Positions 22,991-34,607 of a DNA stretch of 64,000 nucleotides are shown in pieces; position 1 is the stretch's first letter, and every line of letters starts with the position of its first letter. A model generated the notes under the pieces. It worked only from the letters and a program-made list of their open reading frames with translations. It had not been told where the DNA came from and did no database searches. Origin of the DNA: Argopecten irradians (taxonomy: Eukaryota; Mollusca; Bivalvia; Pectinida; Pectinidae). The translations under genes were made by a program, and so were the position numbers. Location: positions 55,317,997 through 55,381,996 of the forward strand of contig NC_091135.1 of NCBI RefSeq assembly GCF_041381155.1, written 5' to 3'.

Positions 22991-24065
22991 GATTTTGAAT
23001 GGCTGAGATGTGTTTTACGATGTATTTTGATTTGCGAGCACCGAAGGCGTGATATTTTTGTTGTTTTGGGGTCGTGATATTTTTGTTGTTTTGGGGTCCT
23101 GGGTTCTCCCCCTGGAAAAAAATTACGATTTAGAATGGCTTAGATGAGTTTTACGATGTACAAAATACTGTGTTACACATACAAAATACTGTGTTACACA
23201 TACAAATTTATATCTATAGAGGTGTCCGTATATATATATCTATAGAGCCAAAAGCCAGTGATCAAACACAACGAAGTCTCATGGTCTGCAGCAACACAAG
23301 GTTCCGTGTGTGTGTGTGTGTGGGGGGGGGGGGGGGTGAAGGGGGTGAAGGGGGGGGGGGGGGGGGGCAAAGGTCCTCAATATTTCGTAACACCTCCCCC
23401 TCGCGCGCCCCTCACCCACAGGAGATACTTGATATATTTTTTTTCATGTGTCATTACATATAATCCTTGTACACATCTATAGACAGTAGTGTCGCTAACA
23501 CATAATTAATGAATACGCAAAATAGCGTGCGAGTTTGGGGGGGGGGGGGGGGGTCGTGTTAACCCCTGGAAAAATATTACGATTTAGAATGACTGAGATG
23601 AGATTTACGATGTATTTTGATTATTTCTATGCGAGCGCTGAAGGCGCGAGATTTTGGTGCCGGGGTCCGGGTCTCCCTCGGGAAAAAATTATACGATTTT
23701 GAATGGTAAAGTTGAGTTTAACGATGCATTTTGTTTAATTTGGTGTTTGGGGATCCGGGGATCTCCCCGGGAAAACATTTTACGATTGAAAATGGCTGAG
23801 ATGAGTTTTACGATGTATTTTGATGAATTTGTGAGCACCGAAGGCGTGAGATTTTGTTGTTTTGGGGTCCTGCATAGGTTCTCCCCCTGGAAAAAAAATT
23901 ACGATTTAGAAAGGCTGAGATGAGTTTTGCGATGTATTTTGATGAATATGCGAGCGCCGAAGGCGCGAAATTTTGTCGTTTGGGGGTCCGGGGGTCTCCT
24001 CCGAGAAAAAATATTACTATTTTGAATGGCTGAGATGATTTTTACAATGTATTTTGATGATTTTA
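22990..24065 (+). repeat. degenerate ~118 bp tandem repeat, GC-rich
   Basis: Repeated units read 'aatggctgagatgagtttta', 'cgatgtattttgatgaat', 'gcgagcgccgaaggcgcgaa' and 'ttttggggtccgggg-tctccc-gg-aaaa'. Copies are visible around 22995, 23130, 23580, 23695, 23790, 23905 and 24020. A different, G-rich and (GT)n-rich segment (about 23305-23370) and a poly-G run (23536-23553) are interspersed. No coding gene is supported. Confidence 0.7.
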
Positions 24066-24423
24066 AAGCGTTCTTAATATGGTAATTTTTCGATTTAAAG
24101 TTACCTGCATTTAGAAATGATAATTGTGAGTGACGTCATACCATTATGCAACCCAACTCGATCTGAACATACACGTTTCACACCATCGGCACATAGTTGT
24201 GTAACTCAAAATAATAATGAGTTGATTGCCTTGCTAAGACATGTTATAAACATATTAATCTTTTAAGAAGCATTTTCTTAAATAGTATACTCCCTTGATG
24301 GACATTTTAGTCTAGTTCGTGTGTATTGAGAATTTATCATTGCCCCTCCCCCCCGCGCTTCCTAAACCCCTGCTATAGTACCCTGCTTCAAATGACCAGA
24401 CTAACAAAGATTTCGCTAGTAAA

Positions 24424-25688
24424 CGTGTACCAAATGGTAACGAAATATAACTTGTAGTAGCAATGTACATACTTACTAAATATAAGAAAATATATACGTG
24501 TACCAAATGGTAACGAAATATAACTTGTAGTAGCAATGTACATACTTACTAAATATAAGAAAATATATACGTGTACCAAATGGTAACGAAATATAACTTG
24601 TAGTAGCAATGTACATACTTACTAAATATAAGAAAAATATATACGTGTACCAAATGGTAACGAAATATAACTTGTAGTAGCAATGTACATACTTACTAAA
24701 TATAAGAAAATATATACGTGTACCAAATGGTAACGAAATATAACTTGTAGTAGCAATGTACATACTTACTAAATATAAGAAAATATATACGTGTACCAAA
24801 TGGTAACGAAATATAACTTGTAGTAACAATGTACATACTTACTAAATATAAGAAAATATATACGTGTACCAAATGGTAACGAAATATAACTTGTAGTAGC
24901 AATGTACATACTTACTAAATATAAGAAAATATATACGTGTACCAAATGGTAACGAAATATAACTTGTAGTAGCAATGTACATACTTACTAAATATAAGAA
25001 AATATATACGTGTACCAAATGGTAACGAAATATAACTTGTAGTAGCAATGTACATACTTACTAAATATAAGAAAATATATACGTGTACCAAATGGTAACG
25101 AAATATAACTTGTAGTAGCAATGTACATACTTACTAAATATAAGAAAATATATACGTGTACCAAATGGTAACGAAATATAACTTGTAGTAGCAATGTACA
25201 TACTTACTAAATATAAGAAAATATATACGTGTACCAAATGGTAACGAAATATAACTTGTAGTAGCAATGTACATACTTACTAAATATAAGAAAATATATA
25301 CGTGTACCAAATGGTAACGAAATATAATGTAGTAGCAATGTACATACTTACTAAATATAAGAAAATATATACGTGTACCAAATGGTAACGAAATATAACT
25401 TGTAGTAGCAATGTACATACTTACTAAATATAAGAAAATATATACGTGTACCAAATGGTAACGAAATATAACTTGTAGTAGCAATGTACATACTTACTAA
25501 ATATAAGAAAATATATACGTGTACCAAATGGTAACGAAATATAACTTGTAGTAGCAATGTACATACTTACTAAATATAAGAAAATATATACGTGTACCAA
25601 ATGGTAACGAAATATAACTTGTAGTAGCAATGTACATACTTACTAAATATAAGAAAATATATACGTGTACCAAATGGTAACGAAATAT
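24424..25688. repeat. 73 bp satellite, about 17 copies
   Basis: A very homogeneous head-to-tail array of a 73 bp AT-rich unit (marker 'gtgtaccaaatggtaacg' and 'tagcaatgtacatactta'). The only visible differences are a 1 bp insertion near 24634, a G to A change near 24826 and a 2 bp deletion near 25327. The many overlapping 68-codon minus-strand frames here are artefacts of the repeat. Homogeneity suggests recent expansion or active homogenisation. Confidence 0.95.
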
Positions 25689-25689
25689 A

Positions 25690-26934
25690 TATAGGCACGC
25701 TGTGGCATATTGAAAAATAGCGTTCTCCGTCAATTGAGGCTTTCGTTCAACAACATTGTCATATTGTCATATTTATGTTGTATATCATAATATTTTGAAC
25801 CTTTTGGTTTTGTAGATTAATCACTCATTTATATCAGAGATTTATCTCTGTTTATATGGGTATCTTGACTTTGTGTTATTTTTATTAGCGTTTCAAAATT
25901 ATTCAGGAAATGTTCATATTCTTGCTCGCAAAGCTCACAAATTTAATAAAAATGAAAATATTGCCCTATTAAGGATCAAACCCAATATCTTTGGCATTTT
26001 AATTTAGCAGTCAAACGTTCAGTTGATTAAACTGACATTGTTTTACAAGACAACAGAAAATAAATGTAAATTTCCACAGAGTGTGTATAATATAGTACAA
26101 AAGAACATTCTATACATATTTATCTTCACATATGAAATGATGATTTAATTTCACGGACACGTTCTTTCACTGACAGGATACATTATTATTTTTATAACAT
26201 CGACAGGATATGTACATGATTATCCATGTGGTACATGTATATATAATATACATAGCTTGTGAGACAACATTTTGTAATTCCCCTGATACATTTTTTGTAT
26301 ATCTTTAACAACGCTCTTAAGATTGTCTCATAAACATGATGATGTCAAGGAAACAATGCTATTGGCTTACCTTCAATATTCAATTCAATCGCTCTTTATG
26401 GGACATTTAATATAACATGAAAAATGTAGATTTTATCATTTGTTAGGTAAAAACAAACCTGGTGATCGATTTTCTAAATATTGATATAGTTCGTGAAGAG
26501 ATTTATCGATGTTTTTACAAACTTTGGTATGCCCTTTTAGGACTATAGATGTCCTCTGTGTCAAAATGTCCTTATTTCCGAAGTACACCCATAGTACGAC
26601 TTTACTCTGGCCTTGGCAGCGGACTCTGACATCTTTGACTTTTATTATATATACATGTAATAATAATATTGCTATCCGCTATTTTGGCTATGCAGACACG
26701 GATTAGGGGGTCAAATCGCTTTTTATTTCATGTGTATTTTATCGACGATATAATGTTTATGTATTCGATTACATTAATAGCATTTCTACAAGTTGTATCT
26801 TTGTATCAAACGTTATAAGCTTGTCGGATACGAATTATTCCCGAAAATACTAGAATTAATAACATTGGCTACACGTTGGCAAACATGCAAACAGTCGATG
26901 TGACTTGTACAATATTGCAAAGCGTTACAGTATG
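25690..26934. other. AT-rich intergenic stretch
   Basis: No exon, tandem repeat or inverted-repeat element was recognised. Confidence 0.45.
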
Positions 26935-27839
26935 TTAAGGTCATCTGACCCGAAGGGTCAGAATGACATATTGTCATCATGCACCGTCCGTCGTCGTGCG
27001 CCGTGTGCCGTCAGTAAACTTTTCATTCAAACGACTTCTTCTCAATAACCGAACTGCCTGTGGTACTGATATTTGGTCTGTAGCATGCTGGGATGAAGGC
27101 CTACCAAGTTTGTTCAAATGAATGACCTTGATCTTCATTCAAGGTCATGGGGGCCAAAAAGGCTAAAATCTTTAAACGACTTCTTCTCAAGAACCAAAAG
27201 GCCCAGAATACTCAAATTGGGCCTGCAGCATGCTGGGATGAAGGGCTAACAAGTTTGTTCAAATGAATGACCTTGACCTTCATTCAAGGTCACAGGGGTA
27301 AAATAGGCTAAAATCCTTTAAACAACTTCTTGTGAATAACTAAGAGGCCTAGAGATCTGATATTGGGCCCTTGACATGCTTTGATGAAAGGCTATCAAGT
27401 TTGTTCAAATGAAGGACCTTGACCTTCATTCAAGGTCACACGGGTCAAATATGCTAAGATCTTTATACTACTTCTCAAGAACAAAAGGCACAGGGTACTC
27501 ATATTGGGCCTGCAGCATGCTGGGATGAAGGGCTATCGAGTTTGTTCAAATAAAGGACCTTGACCTTCATTCAAGGTCACACGGGTCAAATATGCTAAGA
27601 TCTTTAAACTACTTCTTCTCAAGAACAAAAGGCCCAGGATACTCATATTGGGCCTGCAGCATGCTGTAATGAAGGGCTACCAAGTTTGTTCAAATGAAGG
27701 ACCTTGACCTTCATTCAGGTCACATGGGTTAAATAGGCTAAAATCTTTAAACGACTTCTTCTCAAGAACCAGAAACCTCAGGGTACTGATATCAGGCCTG
27801 CAGCATGCTGGGATGAAGGACTACCAAGTTTGTTCAAAT

Positions 27840-28334
27840 CAGAAACATATATACATAGAGATTGGCAACTTCGCTATTTTTACGATCGGCAGATGTACCT
27901 CTGTATGTCCCTAGGGGATTTTAGATAAACTCTTAAATAGTTAAATACAGCAGAATGATTTTGATATGTTATAAAAGTTAAGAAATTTTCAGATGGTTTG
28001 AGTACGATTTTGGAAAGAAAAAATAATATTTTAACTTATATATTAATAAAACAAAATGCACTTCCGCTTTTGAATGCCTAACTTTCGAAAAACCAGGTAA
28101 AATTGCAAATTTTCATACTTTCAAAAATCATATTAAATAACTTAAATTGGAAAAACTGATCACGATCACATCAAACCATGATATAATGTTTAAATTTTGT
28201 GTTGATGCAAAAATATCATGTTTAAAAGAGTACACTTAAAAGAAGTTTACCAAAGGAAAATGCCTATAAACCGGAGGTCCCTCTGCCTGTCAACAAAGAA
28301 GGAGTTTCCAAATCTCTATGTATATATGTTTCTG
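27840..28334. mobile_element. 495 bp MITE with cagaaacatatatacat termini
   Basis: Terminal inverted repeats CAGAAACATATATACATAG / CTATGTATATATGTTTCTG and a 7 bp duplication TTCAAAT (27833-27839, 28335-28341) split the core sequence 'gtttgttcaaatgaagg'. The superfamily is uncertain (7 or 8 bp duplication). Miniature relatives made of little more than the two ends occur near 21699, 21918 and 59034. Confidence 0.75.
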
Positions 28335-28397
28335 TTCAAATGAAGGACCTTAAACTTCATTCAAGGTCACAGGGGTCAAAATGGCTAAAATCTTTAA

Positions 28398-28753
28398 AGA
28401 TGCTCCACCGCTGACAAATGGTATTTTTTCACTATCAAAAACAGGAGCAGACGATTTAGTATTTTTCTTCAGTTACAAAAGTTACTTACTTTACACCATT
28501 ACCACCATTGAAAAGTTTGAGCTTCTTATTTTACTTCAAGTTAAAAATATGAAAAATAATTAATTGCATCCCGAAAAAATTCCGTGGCACTATATCCTAT
28601 ATGGAATGAAGTAATGATTGCGCATGCACCAAAGGCGAACTAAATTATTTTATGTTATTTTTTGTGCTAATTAGGCGTATATATACACGATTAAATGCCA
28701 ATTATTGTTCAAATGATGAATATCATTTATGCTCTGACGGCGGTGGAGCATCT
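28398..28753. mobile_element. TTAA-flanked MITE, family T2, copy 1
   Basis: The ends AGATGCTCCACCG / CGGTGGAGCATCT are inverted repeats, flanked on both sides by TTAA (28394-28397, 28754-28757), as expected for piggyBac-type insertion. 356 bp, no transposase. Related copies are at 29977, 54038 and 61726. Confidence 0.8.
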
Positions 28754-28958
28754 TTAAATAACTTCTTGTGAATAATTAAGAGGCCTAGAGACCTGATATT
28801 GGCCTTTGACATGCTGGGATGAAGTGCTACCAAGTTTGTTCAAATGAATGACCTTGATCTTCAATCAAAGTCACAGGGGTCAAATAGGCTAAAATCTTTA
28901 AACGACCATGTTGTGTTGTACTAATAGTCAGATGACCGTTAAGGTCCATGAGCCTCTT

Positions 28959-29976
28959 GTTTAAAATAGGTCTTCTACAAAGTGACCTTGACGCTTATTT
29001 ATTTAAATGTGTTTGTAACATTTCTTGTACATGGCCAAATTCCAAGAACACTGACAAAGCTAATGCCAGATATACATTCGACACCCGTTCATGGGTGCTG
29101 ATAAACTTTCTTGCACCTTAACACATTTTCTGTAATCACTTCTTCCACGTACGAAAGAACCTGACAAGTTAATGAAGTTTCCAGTACTGTAGGTTCAACT
29201 TGTCAGACTCAAACACGTTTGTATTTCTTGTTACATTTAACAAAGTTTCAAGTACGTTTACAACCCCGTGTTGAACAAATTTTTAAGCATGCTAACAAAT
29301 TATCGCTGCACTCACTTTGACACAAATTCAAACATGTTTGCATTCCTTTGTTGCATGTTGACAAAGTTTCAAACAAGTTTACAACCCTTTTTCGCAATGT
29401 GACTGGAGACTCTTGGAACATGAAATCAATGGTAAGAATTCAGCGATGTATGTGATCACTCTCATCTCAGTTTAATGAGAAATTCAATATAAATTAAGTC
29501 TTAAAATATGTAATCTTGGTCAAGTCGTTTATTTAAATTAAACATAATAAATAATATGTGATTCATGTATAAACAATAATAAAACAAGAAATGATGCAAG
29601 AAATGGTACAACATTGACAGAGCATTACACAGAGTATATTCATACACATCCTTGATAATCCAGGGGTTACTACCCTTGTCGTATATCAAATCCACCCCAA
29701 TGATTATGGCATAACAAAACTGAAGGCAGTTGAGGAGAAGAAAAAAAAAGCCACTAAGAGGCCCACAAAGTCTTCCGTTGAAGAATATGTGTGAGGGATG
29801 CCCAACAGTCAATCACAGTGTAACATTGATTCATTCTTTCGATGTACATCGAAGGACAAAACTACCTGTTGCATCAGACAGCCTTCAGATTGTCATGATT
29901 CCAGGGGCGGATACCAAAAAATTGATGGTAACCTCTGGAATATCGAGAATGACTCGTACAACTCTTTAGAATTTAA
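28959..29976. other. non-coding intergenic stretch
   Basis: Decayed repetitive phrases ('acaaagtttcaa', 'caaacacgtttg') occur between 29000 and 29380. The 103-codon minus-strand frame at 29501-29812 has no recognisable domain or splice context. Confidence 0.4.
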
Positions 29977-30155
29977 AGATGCTCCACTGCCCACAGAGCA
30001 TAAATGAATAAATGATACTCATCATTTGAACAATAATTGGTGTTTAATCGTATAAATGTAAAGTAAGTAACTTTTGTAACTGAAGAATAATACAAAATCG
30101 TCTGCTCCTGTTTTTTATAGTGAAAAAAATACTATTTGTCAGCGGTGGAGCATCT
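29977..30155. mobile_element. TTAA-flanked MITE, family T2, copy 2 (internally deleted)
   Basis: Same inverted ends as the copy at 28398, TTAA on both sides (29973-29976, 30156-30159), but only 179 bp long. Confidence 0.8.
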
Positions 30156-31688
30156 TTAAGTTGAAATATCTATAAATATCTTACTACATTTTGTATTTAA
30201 CCCTCCTTCTCCTCCTGTTTAGATGATCAAGTTCAACACGGATTAACACATAATAGATATGTGTATAATGACAAAATCAAACACTGAACTTACATTACAT
30301 GCTTGTAGCTAACACTGATTTATAATAATAATAATATTCATTTGAAATTTCATTAGGTCAACCCACAACATCTGATGATGGTGGGCTTACTAGTAAACAA
30401 CTAGAGTGATAAGCTGAGAACTAACTATTACCCCTCATATAAAACCATATGACAAACCAAATGTCATTTTTTTTAATAAGACCATTGTATTTGTCATCCC
30501 TCAAAAGTATACAACTTGCTCACCAACCATCCACACATACATCAACACAAATCGGTGGTTCAATACCTGAAATAACCTTTTACAAAATGTAGCGCTGTAC
30601 AAAATACACATGAATTGGCACTTCAAAGACAGCACAGAAACCACTAAAATAAAATAACCATTAAAATAAGTACTTTTACAGTACCATTGTATTTGTTATC
30701 CTTCATAACTATATTCCAATTTTCAGCTTAACCAATGAAATGATTATATTAAGTTTTGATACAGATTCAGCATAAGCTTTATTTTGATTTTTACATGATT
30801 GACGTTCATACCCCCAAAAACCTGTATATAATTGTAGTCTATCCTTAAATACATGTACAAATGCAGATAGAAAATTCTATTAACTTCTATAGGCAGATTG
30901 TTCTAAATGTTTACAGTTCATGTCGACATGGACTACCGTATTTGTTTCTTGATTTTTTTTTTGGTTTTTCCTGAAATTGAACTTGATGGATCTTCAGCAG
31001 TTAGGTAGCCTAGAAATTTAAAAAAAATATTTGGTCATGTTGATTTGCAATTTTTGTGCTAATATTCTATGTAAATTTTTAGCTCTTTAAACAGAACTTA
31101 ATTGACAAAGATATGAGGATATTTCTTGCACATTGCCCGTTTCTTGAGATTGCTTGCACAAGCCTGCAAGAAAAATTGACTTATTCATTCAAATGACACA
31201 TTGCATATTGGTGAATATTTTTTGTGGTTATGAGTTTTCAATCATTTTATGGGAAGTAATAATGGTGGTTAGCCAATGAAAAAATGTATAACATATTGTA
31301 TATACAGCAAATTCTATGTAAACCAAGAAATTTTCTACCCATTCTTTTAAACAGTATCTTCACGTTGTACAGATATGAAGTTTACCACTCCCACAAACTA
31401 TGATGATCAAGCTATATCACAGATAATCCCTCTGTACACCAACTTATTTCTGGGTCATTTCTCAGCTAAAAAAATATCTAAATCATTGAAATTTGAGATT
31501 TAGACTCATGTAGCTCTATTTTGCCTGTGCTCGAATCTCCAGTGCTGCAATTAGTTTTCCTGATTTCCAATCTCCTCTGACCAATATTGCTGTTGGGGCT
31601 ACTAGACAGATCCAGTTTACATGTAGTTCACCTTAAAGGTTATTCTGAAGTAAAAACACACATATCAGTTATACGGTATAGTGCTTAA
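30156..31688. other. AT-rich intergenic stretch
   Basis: Around 30356-30391 a remnant of a family C pearl 3' hairpin is visible (atctgatgatggtgggct). Otherwise nothing was recognised. Confidence 0.4.
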
Positions 31689-31900
31689 TTTGGTTTGTTT
31701 AGTCTTATGTCCTATTAACAGCCAGGGTCTTGTAAGGACCTGCTAGGTGTGTTGGTGGAGGAAAGCCGGAGTACCCAGAGAAAAACCACCGGCCAGCGGT
31801 CAGTACCTGGCAACTGCCTCACATGGGATTTGAACCCGCATCCCAGAGGTGGAGGGCTTGGGGTAATATGTTGGGACATCTTAACCACTCGGCGATACGG
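31689..31900 (-). mobile_element. tRNA-derived SINE, copy 2
   Basis: Same family and orientation as the SINE at 2850-3075: minus-strand tRNA-like head (GAGTGGTTAAGATGTCCCAA, GGGTTCAAATCCCATGTG) and the shared 3' module. A 13 bp target-site duplication GTATARTGCTTAA (one mismatch) lies at 31676-31688 and 31901-31913. Confidence 0.8.
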
Positions 31901-31959
31901 GTATAATGCTTAAAGTCTGTGGGGTCAATATTTCAGTTTTCCAGGGACATATTTGCGTT

Positions 31960-32150
31960 TTACCAATCCCTACATTTCATAATTTAAACAAACTCTGTGA
32001 AAACTATTTCTCAAACCAAGTCACCGACATCTGGAACAGTTTATCAACAACAGCAGTAACTGCAAAAACCCTGAACATGTTCAAATCGCGTCTGAATACA
32101 GCCTGGAAACAACACCCTACAAAATTCAGTCCATCATTTCTACAATACAG
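31960..32150 (+). pseudogene. C-terminal remnant of a non-LTR retrotransposon reverse transcriptase
   Basis: The plus-strand frame contains 'YFSNQVTDIWNSLSTTAVTA' and then 'NMFKSRLNTAW'. This is the segment that typically closes LINE ORF2 proteins ('FFS.RVV..WNSLP..VV.A.....FK.RLD..W'). No reverse transcriptase core precedes it, because the SINE abuts upstream, so it is a 5'-truncated, dead fragment. The open frame extends 31906-32229. Confidence 0.7.
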
Positions 32151-32380
32151 GAACCATCAGAGCAACCACACTGGTACAACCATTAGTAGAAAAAGAAACA
32201 TCAATAGTAGTCACAGACTAATGGTGTGACGTTATAAAAAACGTGGTAACAGTAAGTTATGAATCTAAACTGTTGTTGTCAGGTACATTACCGGGAAATG
32301 ATTTCCTGAATATTTCTGCTGGTGTTAACTTTGGTTTGGTTGATATGCTTAATGTCATATTAACACCTAAGGTCATTTAA

Positions 32381-33170
32381 CGTAGACCGTCCCTTCTGTG
32401 ACGTCATACGTTTGTTACGTCGCTATCCGAATCCCGGCAAACGTATTTTATTTCCCCGTACCCATCTATTACAACCCGCTTCTGAAATCGGCATTCGAGC
32501 AAGTATTTCGTCTAGAACGTTTTCCAGTGTTAACTTGAAGTGTATCAATCTAATGACTAACAAGGGTAAATGAATAACACAAAACGTTGAAAAGTGCTAC
32601 TTATTCGTCTATTTTTTAACATTTTCAGGCCAAAATTTAAGGGGTATTAGAAAGCAAATCGGTCATAATTTGAAAAGTAATGCGGTGAGGTGTACTTTTT
32701 ATTGGCTTTTCGTAATGCAAATAAGCCAATCTTCATGGAAATTCTAAAAAATCGATTTTTCTTGAGATCATTTTTTCAGAAGAAAAGAAAACATGACTAT
32801 TTTTATGCAATTTCTCACTAAAATTGGGTCCGAACTTAATTTTAAGATAACGATATTTCGTTTTATTGTGGAAAACCCAGCTTATTGGATATAGCAATGA
32901 ATTCTCTATCACCTACTGATGGTATGACCATGTTACAGGCATATTATTTACATGTTAAGGGATGCTACAGGGAGGAAATATTATTTATTTAAAAATCCTT
33001 AAAATCCGGATTATTAAGTCATTTGTACATATCTTTAAGCAACCCTGGAAGAAAAGTTAACCCGGTGACATATGATTTTTATGCGGATTTTGTGATCAGG
33101 GTATACTTAAAATCAAAATATCAAAAAATGAACGAAATCTATGAGAGGAAACCAGAAGGGACGGTCTACC
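32381..33170. mobile_element. 790 bp TTAA-flanked MITE, family T1, copy 1
   Basis: The ends CGTAGACCGTCCCTTCT and AGAAGGGACGGTCTACC are inverted repeats with one mismatch, flanked by exact TTAA (32377-32380, 33171-33174), a piggyBac-type signature. The interior has no transposase. A second copy in opposite orientation lies in VAC14 intron 2 (42462-42977). Confidence 0.85.
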
Positions 33171-33462
33171 TTAAGGAATTGGTAGTGTTTAAAATTTGTG
33201 GATTTTAATGAAAACACAAATATGGCAAACATAAACCACAAGTGAAGTTAAACCACTATACAGTAATCTTATCATTTGTGTGTTGTAATTATAACATATA
33301 ATGTGAGTATGTTAAGTTACAATGTCCAATCCATCACATAGTGCCAAAACCTGCACATCTAAAATCCTTCAAAATTCATCTCGGTATACAATGTATATTA
33401 ACATAATGAAACACAAAAATGAACAAAGAATTTTTGTTTCAACATATTTGAAACGGCTAGTA

Positions 33463-34299
33463 AGGGCTGTTCCAGAAAAACATCCATGGTAGGGGGGGAA
33501 GGCACTTTGAAATAGGGAGACCCATCGATAGAAGTGATTTTTAATTTTGTTGACCCAACCACATATCTATTTTTTAGTGAATGATACTATGGCATAGAAG
33601 CAATTTTTTTTTTTTTCTCCAATATCTTTTTGGGTTTACATATTTTGATTTCTAGCATCACCGAAGAGTCCTAGGACAAATTGTGCCATATATGGTGCAG
33701 TGAACTATTGTTTGATGTGCTGCATCAATTACTAGATTTGTATAAAGGTACAATCTTCCTAGAACCAGTTGAAAATCTAAAGATGCTTAAGTGTTGCACA
33801 AGGGTACTGCAAGAGTAGACATCTGGACATTGACACTTAAAAGCTTGTGAACTTCCACTCTTTCCTCAACTTAATACCAGTGAATTTAAATGAAGATCTT
33901 TTGATGACTTCAGTATTTTGCCAATACTAATCAATTGTTTCTCTGTACCATTGCCAAGTTTGATTGAATATGATATGTTTCAAATAAATATTCTGTCATT
34001 ATTATATTAAAACACCCAGAATTTTTTTTTTTTTTTTTTATTGAATAACATATTAATATTGTTTTCTCGACAGTTATTTTTATAGTCAGGATGACTGACA
34101 ACAACATTATATTAAACCACAAATTTTGCATTTTATTTCAAAAGGTTACAAATTCTCTCAGATAGACCCACCCACTGAAGTGATTTTATTGAAACGCCAC
34201 CCTGGCACAGAAGTGATTTTATTTTTAACCCACCATGGCACATACTATTTTTTAAAGTGCCTTCCCTGGGTGCCATATATGTTTTGCTGGAACAGCCCT
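33463..34299. mobile_element. 837 bp DNA element with long imperfect TIRs, 3' of VAC14
   Basis: The first ~55 bp (AGGGCTGTTCCAG...aaggcacttt) are inverted at the right end (aaagtgccttccct...CTGGAACAGCCCT). A poly-T run (34022-34039) and 'agaagtgatttt' phrases are repeated inside. The target-site duplication is not clear (TA/AA). No transposase was recognised. Confidence 0.7.
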
Positions 34300-34459
34300 A
34301 AGAGGCAAGTTAATATCTATTGATAATATTTGTAAGCTTCTATTCTTCCTATTGAGATCAAATACTTTGTATTTGGCCATTCCAACCTGAATCTAATGAA
34401 AAGGTGTTTTTTTTGTTTGATTCTCTTTCCAGTCACTTTGTGTTATATTCACCATTTTA

Positions 34460-34607
34460 TCATTTGTGTAATGCTCGGCCTCGGAAAGCCAATTTGTGTC
34501 GTGCTTCTCGATGCTTTTCCTGGACTCTCTGAAAGTGTTTCAGTAGATCTGTGAAGTTGATCTTTGACACCAGAGGGCGCTGATCCACGAGAGATTTTCC
34601 TTTGCTC
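34460..34607 (-). CDS. VAC14: VAC14 exon 17 (stop)
   Basis: 148 nt ending in TGA at 34460-34462; '[20 protein letters not shown]' then a basic tail. Confidence 0.95.

Larger units (their letters stand above)
26935..28958 (-). mobile_element. pearl/Helitron-like element, family B, with two nested MITEs
   Basis: Read on the minus strand, it starts at AAGAGGCTCATGGACC (28958 downward), runs through cores with 'aaggtcaaggtc' and ends at the gggtc-hairpin near 26940-26960 after an ACGG-like tract. Nested insertions at 27840-28334 and 28398-28753 each break a core and carry their own target-site duplications. Confidence 0.75.

Noticed and set aside
24424-25688. Possible CRISPR-like array
   Set aside because: Units are contiguous without distinct spacers, and the genome is eukaryotic.
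24312-25733. Many overlapping minus-strand frames of 68-117 codons
   Set aside because: They are produced by the 73 bp satellite, whose unit length is not a multiple of three; no start context, homology or splice logic.
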